A stretch of DNA of 64,000 nt, taken from contig NZ_AEVS01000051.1 of NCBI RefSeq assembly GCF_000189255.1, positions 52,487 through 116,486 of the forward strand. Reading direction: 5' to 3'. Positions 36,010 through 45,503 of the stretch are shown here, piece after piece. Origin of the DNA: Vibrio brasiliensis LMG 20546. Its GTDB lineage: Bacteria; Pseudomonadota; Gammaproteobacteria; Enterobacterales; Vibrionaceae. The translations under genes and the position numbers were made by a program. Below the pieces are notes generated by a model. That model saw nothing but the letters and a program-made list of their open reading frames with translations, did no database searches and was not told the DNA's origin. Position 1 is the first letter of the stretch, and the number at the start of each line of letters is the position of its first letter.

Positions 36010-36216
36010 TCGTCCTCCTTGACGTATCGAACTGAACTTGTGGAGAGCCTGCCTCGGGGCGGTTATTCTTTTTAACTGATTTGCTCTGTTTCTCACAAGC
36101 TAACAGATTTAATGTCAGTTGGTATACTGGCATCTCACAACGGTATGGATTGTTGTTCAGTGAACCATGCTAAAATACGCCGAACAATTCAAACCCAAAT
36201 CCATGAGAAAATATTG

Positions 36217-36558
36217 ATGTCATCTCTAAAACCACTTCTTGATGAAGTAATGCTTGCGTTTCAGGTTATCCCGAGAGTAAAAGAAGGAAACAACTTTGAA
36301 GTCGTTGATAAAGCGATTGCTGTTGTGAAAGCCTCAGGTGTGCCTTTTCAGGTCAGTGCGATGGAAACGACCATGAAGGGTGAACTTAACAAGCTGTTGG
36401 AAATTGTCAAAGATGCTCAACAGGCGTGTTATGACGCTGGCGCGGTTGAAGTCATCACCAACATCAAGATCCATAGTAAAACAGAACAGGCTACTGATAC
36501 CTTTTGTACTTACGATCGTGGTGTTACCAAATCGAACCATATGTTCGTAGATAACTAA
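36217..36558 (+). CDS. Thiamine-binding/MTH1187 family protein (UPF0045)
   Basis: A 113-residue protein of the MTH1187/YkoF-like family with a ferredoxin-like fold (AIAVVKASGVPFQVSAMETT). Solved family members bind thiamine or similar small ligands. No thiamine riboswitch motif was seen upstream. The ATG at 36217 was chosen since the family normally starts near this point; longer in-frame starts give an unlikely extension. The hairpin at 36563-36596 follows. Confidence 0.78.
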   Translation: MSSLKPLLDEVMLAFQVIPRVKEGNNFEVVDKAIAVVKASGVPFQVSAMETTMKGELNKLLEIVKDAQQACYDAGAVEVITNIKIHSKTEQATDTFCTYDRGVTKSNHMFVDN

Positions 36559-36562
36559 TACT

Positions 36563-36596
36563 TTCACCGTCACTGCGTTTATGCGGTGACGGTGAA
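36563..36596. terminator. Hairpin between convergent genes
   Basis: Perfect 11-base arms TTCACCGTCAC (36563-36573) and GTGACGGTGAA (36586-36596) between the UPF0045 gene and the zinc-ribbon gene. There is no T tract, so it may be a weak or factor-dependent terminator. Confidence 0.6.
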
Positions 36597-36598
36597 GC

Positions 36599-36832
36599 CT
36601 AATCCAAATAGTCAGGCGTAGATAGATTCGTCCCACAAACCTTACATTTATAATCGCCAGTCGCTTCGCCTTCCATCAGAGAGCTTGCAATGGCAGCAAA
36701 CAAGCCTGAGAAAAAACCTTTTACTTCGGTATCTGGTTGCGCGTTCGAAAAATTTTCGTAGCGATGAACAGTAACTTGCTTGCAGTTACAACAGAATGCC
36801 TTGGTCTCTTTCGAGCCATATACATGGACCAA
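36599..36832 (-). CDS. Small zinc-ribbon-like protein
   Basis: A 77-residue protein with two cysteine pairs, FCCNCKQ near residue 15 and YKCKVCG near residue 63, separated by a hydrophobic helix (FSGLFAAIASSLMEG). This fits a small zinc ribbon. It is convergent with the UPF0045 gene. I do not recognise a named family or function. Confidence 0.65.
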   Translation of the reverse strand: MVHVYGSKETKAFCCNCKQVTVHRYENFSNAQPDTEVKGFFSGLFAAIASSLMEGEATGDYKCKVCGTNLSTPDYLD

Positions 36833-37067
36833 TTTACTTCTCCTACTAAGCTAAATCTTGCTGACCATTGACTCTTTACATTAGGTATCAACATCAGCGT
36901 CGATAAAAGCTATTACATCATCTGTTAAGTCTATGACTAACATACAGTTATTCCTGAAAATAGTATAGGTTATTGAATAATCATCAATTCCCTTAATTTC
37001 AGTAGGTGGTCTGTTGACCCATTCGCCTATACACTGTTCACAACTAAATCCAACAAGGAACGTCGAT

Positions 37068-37544
37068 ATGATTGAGAAAGGTCAGGCACTGCCATCAGCT
37101 ACTCTTAGCGAGCTCAGTGAGCAAGGTATGCTTACTCACAACACAGATGAACTGTTCGCCAATAAGCGCGTAGTGCTATTTGCGGTACCGGGAGCGTTTA
37201 CACCAACCTGTTCTGAAGCGCATCTTCCGGGCTATGTTGTATTAGCTGATGAGATAAAAGCGGCAGGTGTCGATATCATCGCTTGTGTTTCTGTAAACGA
37301 TGCTTTTGTAATGAACGCATGGGGTGAGGCGCAAAACGCATCTGAAATCCTGATGCTGGGTGATGGCGACGCAAGCTTTACTAAAGCGCTAGGTCTTGAG
37401 ATGGATACGGCTGGCTTCGGTGGTGTACGTTCAAAACGCTACGCAATGGTGGTCGATAACGGTGTCGTTACTGAGCTGAACATCGAAGAGCCGAAGCAGT
37501 TTGAAGTGAGTAAAGCTGAGGCGATTTTGGCAGCGCTTAGGTAA
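37068..37544 (+). CDS. Peroxiredoxin (Prx5/AhpC-TSA type)
   Basis: A 158-residue peroxiredoxin of the Prx5 group. The peroxidatic cysteine is in PGAFTPTCSEAHLPGY, and VSVNDAFVMNAW and RSKRYAMVVDNG are typical of the group. It reduces hydrogen peroxide and organic peroxides, usually with glutathione/glutaredoxin as reductant. The ATG at 37068 has AAGGAA upstream. It stands as a single gene ended by a terminator. Confidence 0.9.
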   Translation: MIEKGQALPSATLSELSEQGMLTHNTDELFANKRVVLFAVPGAFTPTCSEAHLPGYVVLADEIKAAGVDIIACVSVNDAFVMNAWGEAQNASEILMLGDGDASFTKALGLEMDTAGFGGVRSKRYAMVVDNGVVTELNIEEPKQFEVSKAEAILAALR

Positions 37545-37568
37545 GTGTCGGTACAAATCAGAAACAAA

Positions 37569-37604
37569 AAAGCCGGCCTTATACCTCAGGTCGGCTTTGT
37601 TTTA
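37569..37604. terminator. Terminator after peroxiredoxin gene
   Basis: Stem AAAGCCGGCCT (37569-37579) with AGGTCGGCTTT (37588-37598), one G-U pair, followed by GTTTTAT; also usable by the convergent lipoprotein gene. Confidence 0.8.
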
Positions 37605-37621
37605 TCTGTGATTGTTGCAGA

Positions 37622-38212
37622 TTAAAAAGAGACGGATTGATGTTTACATCTGTATATGTCAGCTGCAACAGAAGTCGGTTTAGAGCCATCAGTCGCTATG
37701 ATGTTTGTGATGTGGTAGCGATTCCCACCACGCATGAATACTTCATTTGCTAGCTCTGTGTAGAGCCCTTCAGGACTTGTCTCTTCTACAATATGGCTAC
37801 CAATAACTTTACACGTCGAGTTCTCGATTTCAGCAAATGCAATCGGTTTAACCTCATGAGCTCCCGGTAAAAGGCTAATGATACCAGATGGCTTTGCTTT
37901 ATATGTTGCTGTTTTACAGCTGTATATTTCGGCCACAACACTGCTTGGACGCCCCCGACTTGTATCCAGAATTTCGGCGATGCGGTATCTGTTGCCTCCA
38001 GACATATATGTCTGGTTTTTCAAAACAGGAGTTACGTTGTTTGGATGTGCGTCTTCAAGAGTGTAAGTGTCGATCATCTCACAGTCGAGATTGTAGATAG
38101 CAACTTCAGAGATTTCGCCGATTGATTTGGCAGCAGGCATTACTGGGACTTTGCGTGTCACACAGCCACTAATTGCAAATAAAGAAAGGGTAATTAGGAA
38201 AACTTTATTCAT
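37622..38212 (-). CDS. Lipoprotein with internal duplication
   Basis: A 196-residue predicted lipoprotein; signal peptide with lipobox AISGC (Cys17). The mature part contains two related repeats: YMSGGNRYRIAEIL followed by PSSVVAEIYSCK, and FMRGGNRYHITNII followed by PTSVAADIYRCK, about 85 residues apart. Each repeat also has an upstream cysteine, so two disulfide-linked copies of a small domain are likely. The layout recalls DUF4156/RcsF-like envelope lipoproteins, but I cannot assign a family firmly. Confidence 0.72.
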   Translation of the reverse strand: MNKVFLITLSLFAISGCVTRKVPVMPAAKSIGEISEVAIYNLDCEMIDTYTLEDAHPNNVTPVLKNQTYMSGGNRYRIAEILDTSRGRPSSVVAEIYSCKTATYKAKPSGIISLLPGAHEVKPIAFAEIENSTCKVIGSHIVEETSPEGLYTELANEVFMRGGNRYHITNIIATDGSKPTSVAADIYRCKHQSVSF

Positions 38213-38417
38213 ATGAAACTGATGAAAAAGGAAAAGATCCTACGTGAGCTTGAGCTCCCTTAGAAACAATAACTTTTTATCGTGATCATAATTAGTTAGG
38301 CGTGTGAGAAGGGGGATAGAAAATGATCGCCAATCTTTAAAGACTGGCGTTTTAGTTGTACAGAAACAAGCTAGAGTAATTTGTTAGATGTTTGTAGCCA
38401 CTAAGCGGCGGGTTCGT

Positions 38418-38705
38418 TTACTGAGAGTTATTTGACTCAGCTTTCTCTTCGTCAACACGTTTAATTAGCGGTCCTGCACACTCTACAAAAGCACCGATAT
38501 CAAAATTCTCTGGTGAATCTGTGCCACCAGTAACGCCAAAGTTGCCTGTTACAATTGGCGTTGATTCTCTTTTATCAACATCGAACGTGATTTCTACTTT
38601 GTACTCATGCCCATTCGGAAGTAGCTTTGTGCACTCTTCTAATGTCGCAGCGTACGTGCCCCAACTAATTCCTGACAGGAAAATTACCAACAAACTCTTT
38701 TTCAT
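38418..38705 (-). CDS. Small secreted hypothetical protein
   Basis: A 95-residue protein with a signal peptide (MKKSLLVIFLSGISWGTYA) and a mature periplasmic part of about 76 residues with two cysteines (EECTKLL and VECAGPL), possibly a disulfide. The ATG at 38705 is the canonical signal-peptide start; an ATG four codons upstream (38717) is also possible. Family not recognised. Confidence 0.6.
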   Translation of the reverse strand: MKKSLLVIFLSGISWGTYAATLEECTKLLPNGHEYKVEITFDVDKRESTPIVTGNFGVTGGTDSPENFDIGAFVECAGPLIKRVDEEKAESNNSQ

Positions 38706-38771
38706 CTTTACCTTCATTACTCTTCCTCGAAGATTGTGGCAGCATCATACCAATAATCTAGCAACGATTTT

Positions 38772-40429
38772 AGTTAGAGGGACACACACCCTATTTTTTG
38801 AAAGGACAGACACCTCAAAGAATGAAAATAGGATGAGATGTTGATACCTCTACCAAAAGTCACCGCATCATCGGTTGCTGTGTTGTCACCACTTCCCTAA
38901 CTTGGATGAATCCTTCCTCCAATGAGATTTGAGATGACAACGGCAAGAAAGCAACAGGTGTGCGTTGATGCAACTCCCTACTACCACTGCGTCTCTCGTT
39001 GTGTCAGGCGCAGCTTTCTATGTGGTGAAGACCCACTTACCAACAAAAGTTATCAGCACCGAAGAGCTTGGGTTGAACGCAAAATTACGACGCTCTCACA
39101 GATATACTGCATAGACATTTGTGCCTACGCTATTATGAGTAATCACTACCATCTGGTGGTTCATATCAATCGAGCTAAAGCGCAAAAATTATCGGATTAC
39201 GACGTCGTTGAGCGTTGGCAGCAAGAGCATAAGATGCCTGCTTTAGTCTCTCGTTGGCTTAATGGTCAGCTCACCAGCAAAGCAGAGATGGAAGTGTGCT
39301 CAGCGATAATAGATTCGTGGCGTCAACGTTTGTGGAACCTGAGTTGGTTTATGAAAGAGCTTAACTTTGACATTGCTTGCCAAGCCAACCGGGAAGATGA
39401 TTGCAAAGGCCACTTTTGGGAAAGCCGTTTTAAAAGCCAGGCGCTGCTTGATGAAAAGGCGCTCTTGGCTGCCATGACTTATGTAGACTTAAACCCACTA
39501 AGAGCGGGAGAAGCTAAGACCCCAGAAGCCTCTGACTACACATCCATTCAAGCTCGACTAGAAGCATTAAACAAGCAGCAAGAGTCTGCCCCTTGCCTTT
39601 AGTTAGAGGGACACACACCCTATTTTTTGAAAGGACAGGCACCTCAAAGAATGAAATTAGGATGAGGTGTTGATACCTCTGCCAAACGACGCAACATCAT
39701 GGGTTGCTGTGTTGTTACCACTTCCCTAACTTGGATGAATCCCCCACCAATGAGATTTGAGATGACAACAGCAAGAAAGCAACAGGTGTGCGTTGATGCA
39801 ACTCCTTACTATCACTGCGTCTCTCGTTGTGTCAGACGTAGCTTCCTTTGTGGTGAAGATCCACTTACCAACAAAAGTTATCAGCACCGACGAGATTGGG
39901 TTGAACGCAAAATTACGACGCTCTCACAGATATACTGCATAGACATTTGTGCCTACGCTATCATGAGTAATCACTACCATCTTGTGGTTCATATCAATCG
40001 AGCTAAAGCGCAAAAATTATCGGATTACGAAGTTGTTGAGCGTTGGCAGCAAGAGCATAAGATGCCCGCTTTAGTCTCTCGTTGGCTTAATGGTCAGCTC
40101 ACCAGCAAAGCAGAGATGGAAGCATGCTCGGCGATAATAGATTCGTGGCGTCAACGTTTGTGGAACCTGAGTTGGTTTATGAAAGAGCTCAACTTTGACA
40201 TTGCTTGCCAAGCCAACAAGGAGGATGATTGCAAAGGCCACTTTTGGGAAAGCCGTTTTAAAAGTCAGGCGTTGCTTGATGAAAAGGCGCTTCTGGCTGC
40301 GATGACTTATGTAGACTTAAACCCACTAAGAGCGGGTGAAGCTAAGACCCCAGAAGCCTCTGACTACACATCCATTCAAGCTCGACTAGAAGCATTAAAC
40401 AACCAGCAAGAGTCTGCCCCATGTCTTCA
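38772..40429 (+). repeat. Tandem direct duplication of an approx. 829-bp RAYT-bearing unit
   Basis: The sequence from AGTTAGAGGGACACACACC at 38772 recurs at 39601 and the similarity runs to about 40429, giving two head-to-tail units of 828-829 bases that are about 97% alike by eye. The junction falls inside the first transposase gene. Each unit starts with GGGACACACACC and AGGACAGRCACC motifs (38779 and 38803; 39608 and 39632), which resemble the REP-like sequence at 41694. Confidence 0.8.
38922..39602 (+). CDS. REP-associated tyrosine transposase (RAYT), 3'-truncated copy
   Basis: A 226-residue Y1/RAYT-type transposase, the first of two tandem copies. The HUH motif is in AYAIMSNHYHLVVHI and the RAYT signature MTYVDLNPLRAG is present. 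Compared with the second copy it lacks the last roughly 97 residues, because the tandem junction brings a TAG stop at 39602. The catalytic domain is complete, but the missing C-terminal part, which in RAYTs helps bind REP sequences, may make it inactive. Start ATG at 38922 matches the second copy. Confidence 0.82.
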   Translation: MRFEMTTARKQQVCVDATPYYHCVSRCVRRSFLCGEDPLTNKSYQHRRAWVERKITTLSQIYCIDICAYAIMSNHYHLVVHINRAKAQKLSDYDVVERWQQEHKMPALVSRWLNGQLTSKAEMEVCSAIIDSWRQRLWNLSWFMKELNFDIACQANREDDCKGHFWESRFKSQALLDEKALLAAMTYVDLNPLRAGEAKTPEASDYTSIQARLEALNKQQESAPCL

Positions 40430-40724
40430 TCCATTTATTGGGGCCGCAACAAATGAGCTAGCTGATGGGATCCCATATCGTCTTATGGACTATATCGAAT
40501 TAGTCGATTGGAGCGCTCGTTTATATCGGGAAGACAAAGCTAGCTTAGCCGAAAGCACCCCACCCATATTACAACGTCTTAATATCAACCAGCTCAAATG
40601 GCTTGAGGCTTGTACAAAACTAGAACGACAACGAATTACCGCCGTGGGCTGCAGTCAGAATGTCATTCATGCCAAACGGATGTTAAGCCGAAAGAGACTT
40701 AATCTTCTTCGGTTAGATAGCTAG
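39750..40724 (+). CDS. REP-associated tyrosine transposase (RAYT), full-length copy
   Basis: A 324-residue Y1/RAYT-type transposase of the IS200/IS605-related group. HUH motif SNHYHLVVHI, RAYT signature DLNPLRAG, and a full C-terminal region absent from the first copy (ending RLNLLRLDS). RAYTs are usually single domesticated genes that act on REP/BIME palindromes instead of moving themselves. The ATG at 39750 corresponds to the start used in copy one; an in-frame upstream ATG at 39699 reads into the duplicated leader and is unlikely. Confidence 0.85.
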   Translation: MRFEMTTARKQQVCVDATPYYHCVSRCVRRSFLCGEDPLTNKSYQHRRDWVERKITTLSQIYCIDICAYAIMSNHYHLVVHINRAKAQKLSDYEVVERWQQEHKMPALVSRWLNGQLTSKAEMEACSAIIDSWRQRLWNLSWFMKELNFDIACQANKEDDCKGHFWESRFKSQALLDEKALLAAMTYVDLNPLRAGEAKTPEASDYTSIQARLEALNNQQESAPCLHPFIGAATNELADGIPYRLMDYIELVDWSARLYREDKASLAESTPPILQRLNINQLKWLEACTKLERQRITAVGCSQNVIHAKRMLSRKRLNLLRLDS

Positions 40725-40980
40725 TTAATCACTTTACCAACCACGTCGAGCAAAGGGAAAGCTGTTTAACACCTGTTCAACCAACTCATCTTCAGAACGA
40801 CTATTCCTACTTTCAGTTGTAAGAGTTACGATTATTAAATAGTGAGTTGTCTTAAATGCTGCCTATCAAGCTAGACGCTTTACTCAAAACAACTTGTCTG
40901 ACTTCATAAATTAATTGCGACTGTCCTTTTATCTTTTAGTAGAGTAACCAGCACTCTTATATGCTGTACAGGGACATACT

Positions 40981-41688
40981 ATGTCTAAAGTTGCCTTAAT
41001 TACTGGTGCCAGCCGAGGAATTGGCAAAACGATTTCTCATTATTTTGCTAACCAAGGCTATTCTTTGATTCTGCTTTCTATGAATAACGAAAATCTCGAG
41101 AAAGCTAAAACAGAATTAAGCTCACGCTATTCGTCATGCTCGATTGAGACGGTGTCCGTCGATTTTAACGATCCAGTTGCTGTTGAGGCGACAATTTCAT
41201 CAATTATCAGTGAAAACGACAATATAGACCTTATGGTCAACAGTGCAGGCGTTCTGGCAGCTGGTAATACTGAACTTCCTTTGGCAAAACTGACTGAGTT
41301 GGTGAATGTAAATTTAATCTCTACCATCACGGCATGTAATTTGGTTGCTGAAAAAATGAAGCAGCAGGGTTATGGGGAAATATACAACCTTGGTTCTACA
41401 GCAGGTTTAGCGCCTGTCCCTAAAATTGCGGCGTACTCAGCCACAAAAGCGGCAATTGTCAGTTATAGCCAATCGCTCTATCACGAACTTCTCCCATTCG
41501 GCGTTAAGGTATGTTGCTTATGCCCTAGTGTGGTTAATACTGACATGACCAATGATGGGCGTATTGATAATAACTTAAAGATTGAAACTCAAGATCTCGC
41601 CAAAGCATTGGACTTCATACAAAGCCTATCTCCAGGTGCTGCTGTGAACACTCTTTCGATACGTTGTAGTGTTATTGACTTAGAGTAA
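40981..41688 (+). CDS. Short-chain dehydrogenase/reductase
   Basis: A 235-residue SDR-family oxidoreductase. The cofactor motif ITGASRGIGK, the structural NSAG motif (VNSAGVLAAGN) and the catalytic S-Y-K set (GSTAGLAPVPKIAAYSATKAA) are all intact. The substrate is unknown. It lies alone between the RAYT copies and a REP-like palindrome, six bases from the latter, with codon use and AT content similar to other accessory genes nearby. Confidence 0.88.
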   Translation: MSKVALITGASRGIGKTISHYFANQGYSLILLSMNNENLEKAKTELSSRYSSCSIETVSVDFNDPVAVEATISSIISENDNIDLMVNSAGVLAAGNTELPLAKLTELVNVNLISTITACNLVAEKMKQQGYGEIYNLGSTAGLAPVPKIAAYSATKAAIVSYSQSLYHELLPFGVKVCCLCPSVVNTDMTNDGRIDNNLKIETQDLAKALDFIQSLSPGAAVNTLSIRCSVIDLE

Positions 41689-41693
41689 TTGAA

Positions 41694-41738
41694 GGGACAG
41701 GCACCATAACTACCTTTCGATTTTATGGTGCCTGTCCC
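41694..41738. repeat. REP-like palindrome
   Basis: Perfect 16-base arms, GGGACAGGCACCATAA (41694-41709) and TTATGGTGCCTGTCCC (41723-41738), with a 13-base loop. The GGGACAGGCACC head recurs, with one or two changes, in front of both RAYT copies. It lies six bases after the SDR stop and may also work as a terminator or mRNA 3' stabiliser. Adjacent bases 41739-41765 repeat CGATAAGAAGG twice. Confidence 0.7.
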
Positions 41739-41782
41739 GATAAGAAGGCTTCGATAAGAAGGTTTTAGGCGGTAGGATTTAC

Positions 41783-42172
41783 CTAGTCTCTGCGTACTTC
41801 ATTAAAGATTTCACAAGACAATTTATAGTTGTGCTGCCTTGCGATTTTTTGCGAAAAAAACAGTTGTGGTAACTCGTAGATTACCAGTAATGCGAGGATA
41901 AGAAGTGCGCTAGAATGGCCTAAAACAAGGCCAACGATACTCACTGTTAACAGTGTCAGTTCCAAAGCAAATAAGGAATATTTTCCGAGGTAGCAGTGAT
42001 GAAAGCCACCAAGAAAAAACCAATTCAAGGTAGCGTATGTGTCCGGATCCTTGAGTCTCTTAGACTGGCGTTTATAGAACTCTTTCTTTTGGTCATCAGG
42101 CAATGAATTGACCTGACTTCTCAACAAATCTTCGTTCTTTTCCAGTTGTTCAATTGGTTCAAATAAGCGCAT
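41783..42172 (-). CDS. TM2-domain membrane protein
   Basis: A 129-residue protein with a charged N-terminal helix (residues 1-45) followed by a TM2-like domain: AYATLNWFFLGG-type segment (TYATLNWFFLGGFHHCYLGKY) and two or three further hydrophobic segments. TM2 proteins have no established biochemical activity. Its ATG overlaps the stop of the yidD-like gene by one base (TAATG), so the two are translated together. Confidence 0.78.
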   Translation of the reverse strand: MRLFEPIEQLEKNEDLLRSQVNSLPDDQKKEFYKRQSKRLKDPDTYATLNWFFLGGFHHCYLGKYSLFALELTLLTVSIVGLVLGHSSALLILALLVIYELPQLFFSQKIARQHNYKLSCEIFNEVRRD

Positions 42173-42396
42173 TACGGCACCTCATCATGTATTTTTTCAA
42201 TGAGATCTGGTTGGTTACACCGCTTAATTCTTGCCAGACCAAGCTTCCAGCCTTTAATCGCCCCATACTTAGCAATACATTGCTTGGTGTACTCAGAGCA
42301 AGTAGGATGAAAATTACATTCAATATTCAATAACTGTTTTGATCCACCGCTAGCTTGATAGCGATGGATCAATTTCAAAGAGATGTACTTAAGCAA
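42172..42396 (-). CDS. yidD: YidD-like membrane protein insertion factor
   Basis: A 74-residue protein of the YidD family (PF01809) with the family core FHPTCSEYTKQCIAKYGAIKGWKLGLARIKRCNQ, quoted here only in part: HPTCSEYTKQCI and GWKLGLARIKRCN. The main yidD normally lies between rnpA and yidC near the origin; this copy is in an accessory patch beside a TM2 protein and a DUF4177 protein. It could support insertion of the TM2 protein, which is inference. Confidence 0.82.
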   Translation of the reverse strand: MLKYISLKLIHRYQASGGSKQLLNIECNFHPTCSEYTKQCIAKYGAIKGWKLGLARIKRCNQPDLIEKIHDEVP

Positions 42397-42398
42397 AT

Positions 42399-42614
42399 CT
42401 ATCGGCCAAGAGTAATAATCACAGCCTCACGTTTCCAAAACAGCATAAAGCGCTTTTGTTCAACCACTTGAAATACAACTTGCCAACCATCTTGAGCGTA
42501 GTTGTTCAGCTCAGCTTCCATTTTCTGTACTGGTAAACCGCTTGCACCTAGCAGAATTGTGCCGCAACCACCTTCAACAATATGAACCACTTTATATTCT
42601 GTAAATTTTGTCAT
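42399..42614 (-). CDS. DUF4177-like small protein
   Basis: A 71-residue protein resembling DUF4177 (YKVVHIVEGG, MEAELNNYAQDGWQVVFQVV, LFWKREAVIITL), a common small domain of unknown function. It precedes the yidD-like gene by two bases and heads a three-gene operon. The ATG at 42614 was chosen over an upstream TTG (42626); the ribosome binding site is weak for both. Confidence 0.72.
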   Translation of the reverse strand: MTKFTEYKVVHIVEGGCGTILLGASGLPVQKMEAELNNYAQDGWQVVFQVVEQKRFMLFWKREAVIITLGR

Positions 42615-42831
42615 TTTTATAGCCAACTAATTTAATAAAAACAGGATGTTATAATATGTGATTGAATGCATCAAGGTGAATATTGTGACATTTGTCTTAG
42701 AGTACCAAATTAGCTAGCTATAAGGCTGGTGTCTGGTTTAACTTGATGTTTTATATGGAATAATTGACTGTAAGTTGCATAGAGGAAGTTGAAAAGCCAA
42801 CCTGAGATGAGATTGGCTTTTGTGGTTTTAG

Positions 42832-44361
<1,530 letters not shown>

Positions 44362-44390
44362 CTAATTATCTCGATGATACATTCCATCGT

Positions 44391-45392
44391 TTATTTGAGT
44401 TCAAATCCGTAGGCATAAGGGTCCTGGTCATCAACCCAAATGGTGTTGTGTCCGGTCACCTGAGCCCAGCCTTCGATACTTGGTAAAATAGCCACGCGTC
44501 CGTTTACTTCGGTCACGCCTTCAATACGGCCTGTAAACAGGCTGCCGATAATGCTTTCGTGAATAAAATCTTCACCCTGTTTCAGTTTTCCTTTGGCATG
44601 CCACTGCGCCATGCGTGCGCTGGTTCCAGTGCCACAAGGTGAACGATCAAGCGCTTTTTCTCCGTAGAACACGGCGTTTTTGGCAGTCGATTCAGGTTGG
44701 GTAGGAGTGCCTGTCCAAAGAACGTGAGACACACCACATACGGTTGGATCGTCTGGGTGAATACATTCCACCGCCTCTGATACCGCTTTGCGCACTTTCG
44801 GGCTCAGCATTAGGATCTCGTCTGAAGTGTAATGCTCAAGGCCACGGTAGTTTTCCTGTGGATCAACGATCACGTAGTAGTTACCGCCATAGGAAACATC
44901 AACGGTGATCTCGCCTAAGCCTTCAACTTCAACGGTGACATCCTGGTGAGCCAGATAGGCAGGTACATTGTAGATTTTCACTGAAGTAACTTTTTCGCCG
45001 TCACGTTGGTAGTGAACCTCAATCTGTCCTGCTGGCACATCAAGGATCAAGCGTCCTTCTTCTCGAGGTGTGATCAGACGGTGCTCCAGAGCAGAGGTAA
45101 CGGTACCAATGGTTCCGTGGCCACACATTGGCAGACAACCACTGGTTTCAATAAACAGGATCGAAGCATCAGCGTTGTCGCTACAAGGAGGAAGAACCAC
45201 AGAACCGGACATCATGGCGTGGCCGCGTGGTTCAAACATCAATGACTGACGGATCCAGTCGTAGTGCTCGAGGAAAAATTGACGCTTATCGCTCATCGTC
45301 TTGCCCTCCAGAGGTGGAACACCACCTGCAACCAAACGTACCGGGTTGCCGCAGGTATGAGCATCTATACAAAAGAAGGTTCCCTGTCTCAT
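44391..45392 (-). CDS. 4-hydroxyproline 2-epimerase (proline racemase family)
   Basis: A 333-residue proline racemase-fold enzyme. Both catalytic cysteines are present, Cys90 in LPMCGHGTIG and Cys253 in RSPCGTGTSA; a Cys/Cys pair indicates racemase or epimerase chemistry and rules out the Cys/Thr trans-3-hydroxyproline dehydratase type. With the surrounding genes it should convert trans-4-hydroxy-L-proline to cis-4-hydroxy-D-proline. It is divergent from the dehydrogenase gene at 45504 with a shared operator-like motif in between. Confidence 0.92.
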   Translation of the reverse strand: MRQGTFFCIDAHTCGNPVRLVAGGVPPLEGKTMSDKRQFFLEHYDWIRQSLMFEPRGHAMMSGSVVLPPCSDNADASILFIETSGCLPMCGHGTIGTVTSALEHRLITPREEGRLILDVPAGQIEVHYQRDGEKVTSVKIYNVPAYLAHQDVTVEVEGLGEITVDVSYGGNYYVIVDPQENYRGLEHYTSDEILMLSPKVRKAVSEAVECIHPDDPTVCGVSHVLWTGTPTQPESTAKNAVFYGEKALDRSPCGTGTSARMAQWHAKGKLKQGEDFIHESIIGSLFTGRIEGVTEVNGRVAILPSIEGWAQVTGHNTIWVDDQDPYAYGFELK

Positions 45393-45454
45393 TTCTCGCT
45401 CCTTGAATAAGAAATTAGTTGAAGTGATGGAGATGGATGTTATCGTGATGTTAA

Positions 45455-45470
45455 GTATATTTTATACAAT
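45455..45470 (-). promoter_or_regulatory. Operator-like motif between divergent hydroxyproline genes
   Basis: GTATATTTTATACAAT on the plus strand is the reverse complement of ATTGTATAAAATATAC, identical in all 16 bases to the site at 46788-46803. It lies 62 bases upstream of the epimerase start and 34 bases upstream of the dehydrogenase start. Confidence 0.7.
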
Positions 45471-45503
45471 TTTGTTTTTGAAACGTGATAGGGAGCAAAA
45501 TAA

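Noticed and set aside
36010-36216. Thiamine riboswitch upstream of the thiamine-binding-like gene
   Set aside because: No THI-box CTGAGA core or matching stems were seen.
44391-45392. Trans-3-hydroxyproline dehydratase
   Set aside because: The second active-site residue is cysteine (C253), not threonine or serine, so epimerase chemistry is expected.
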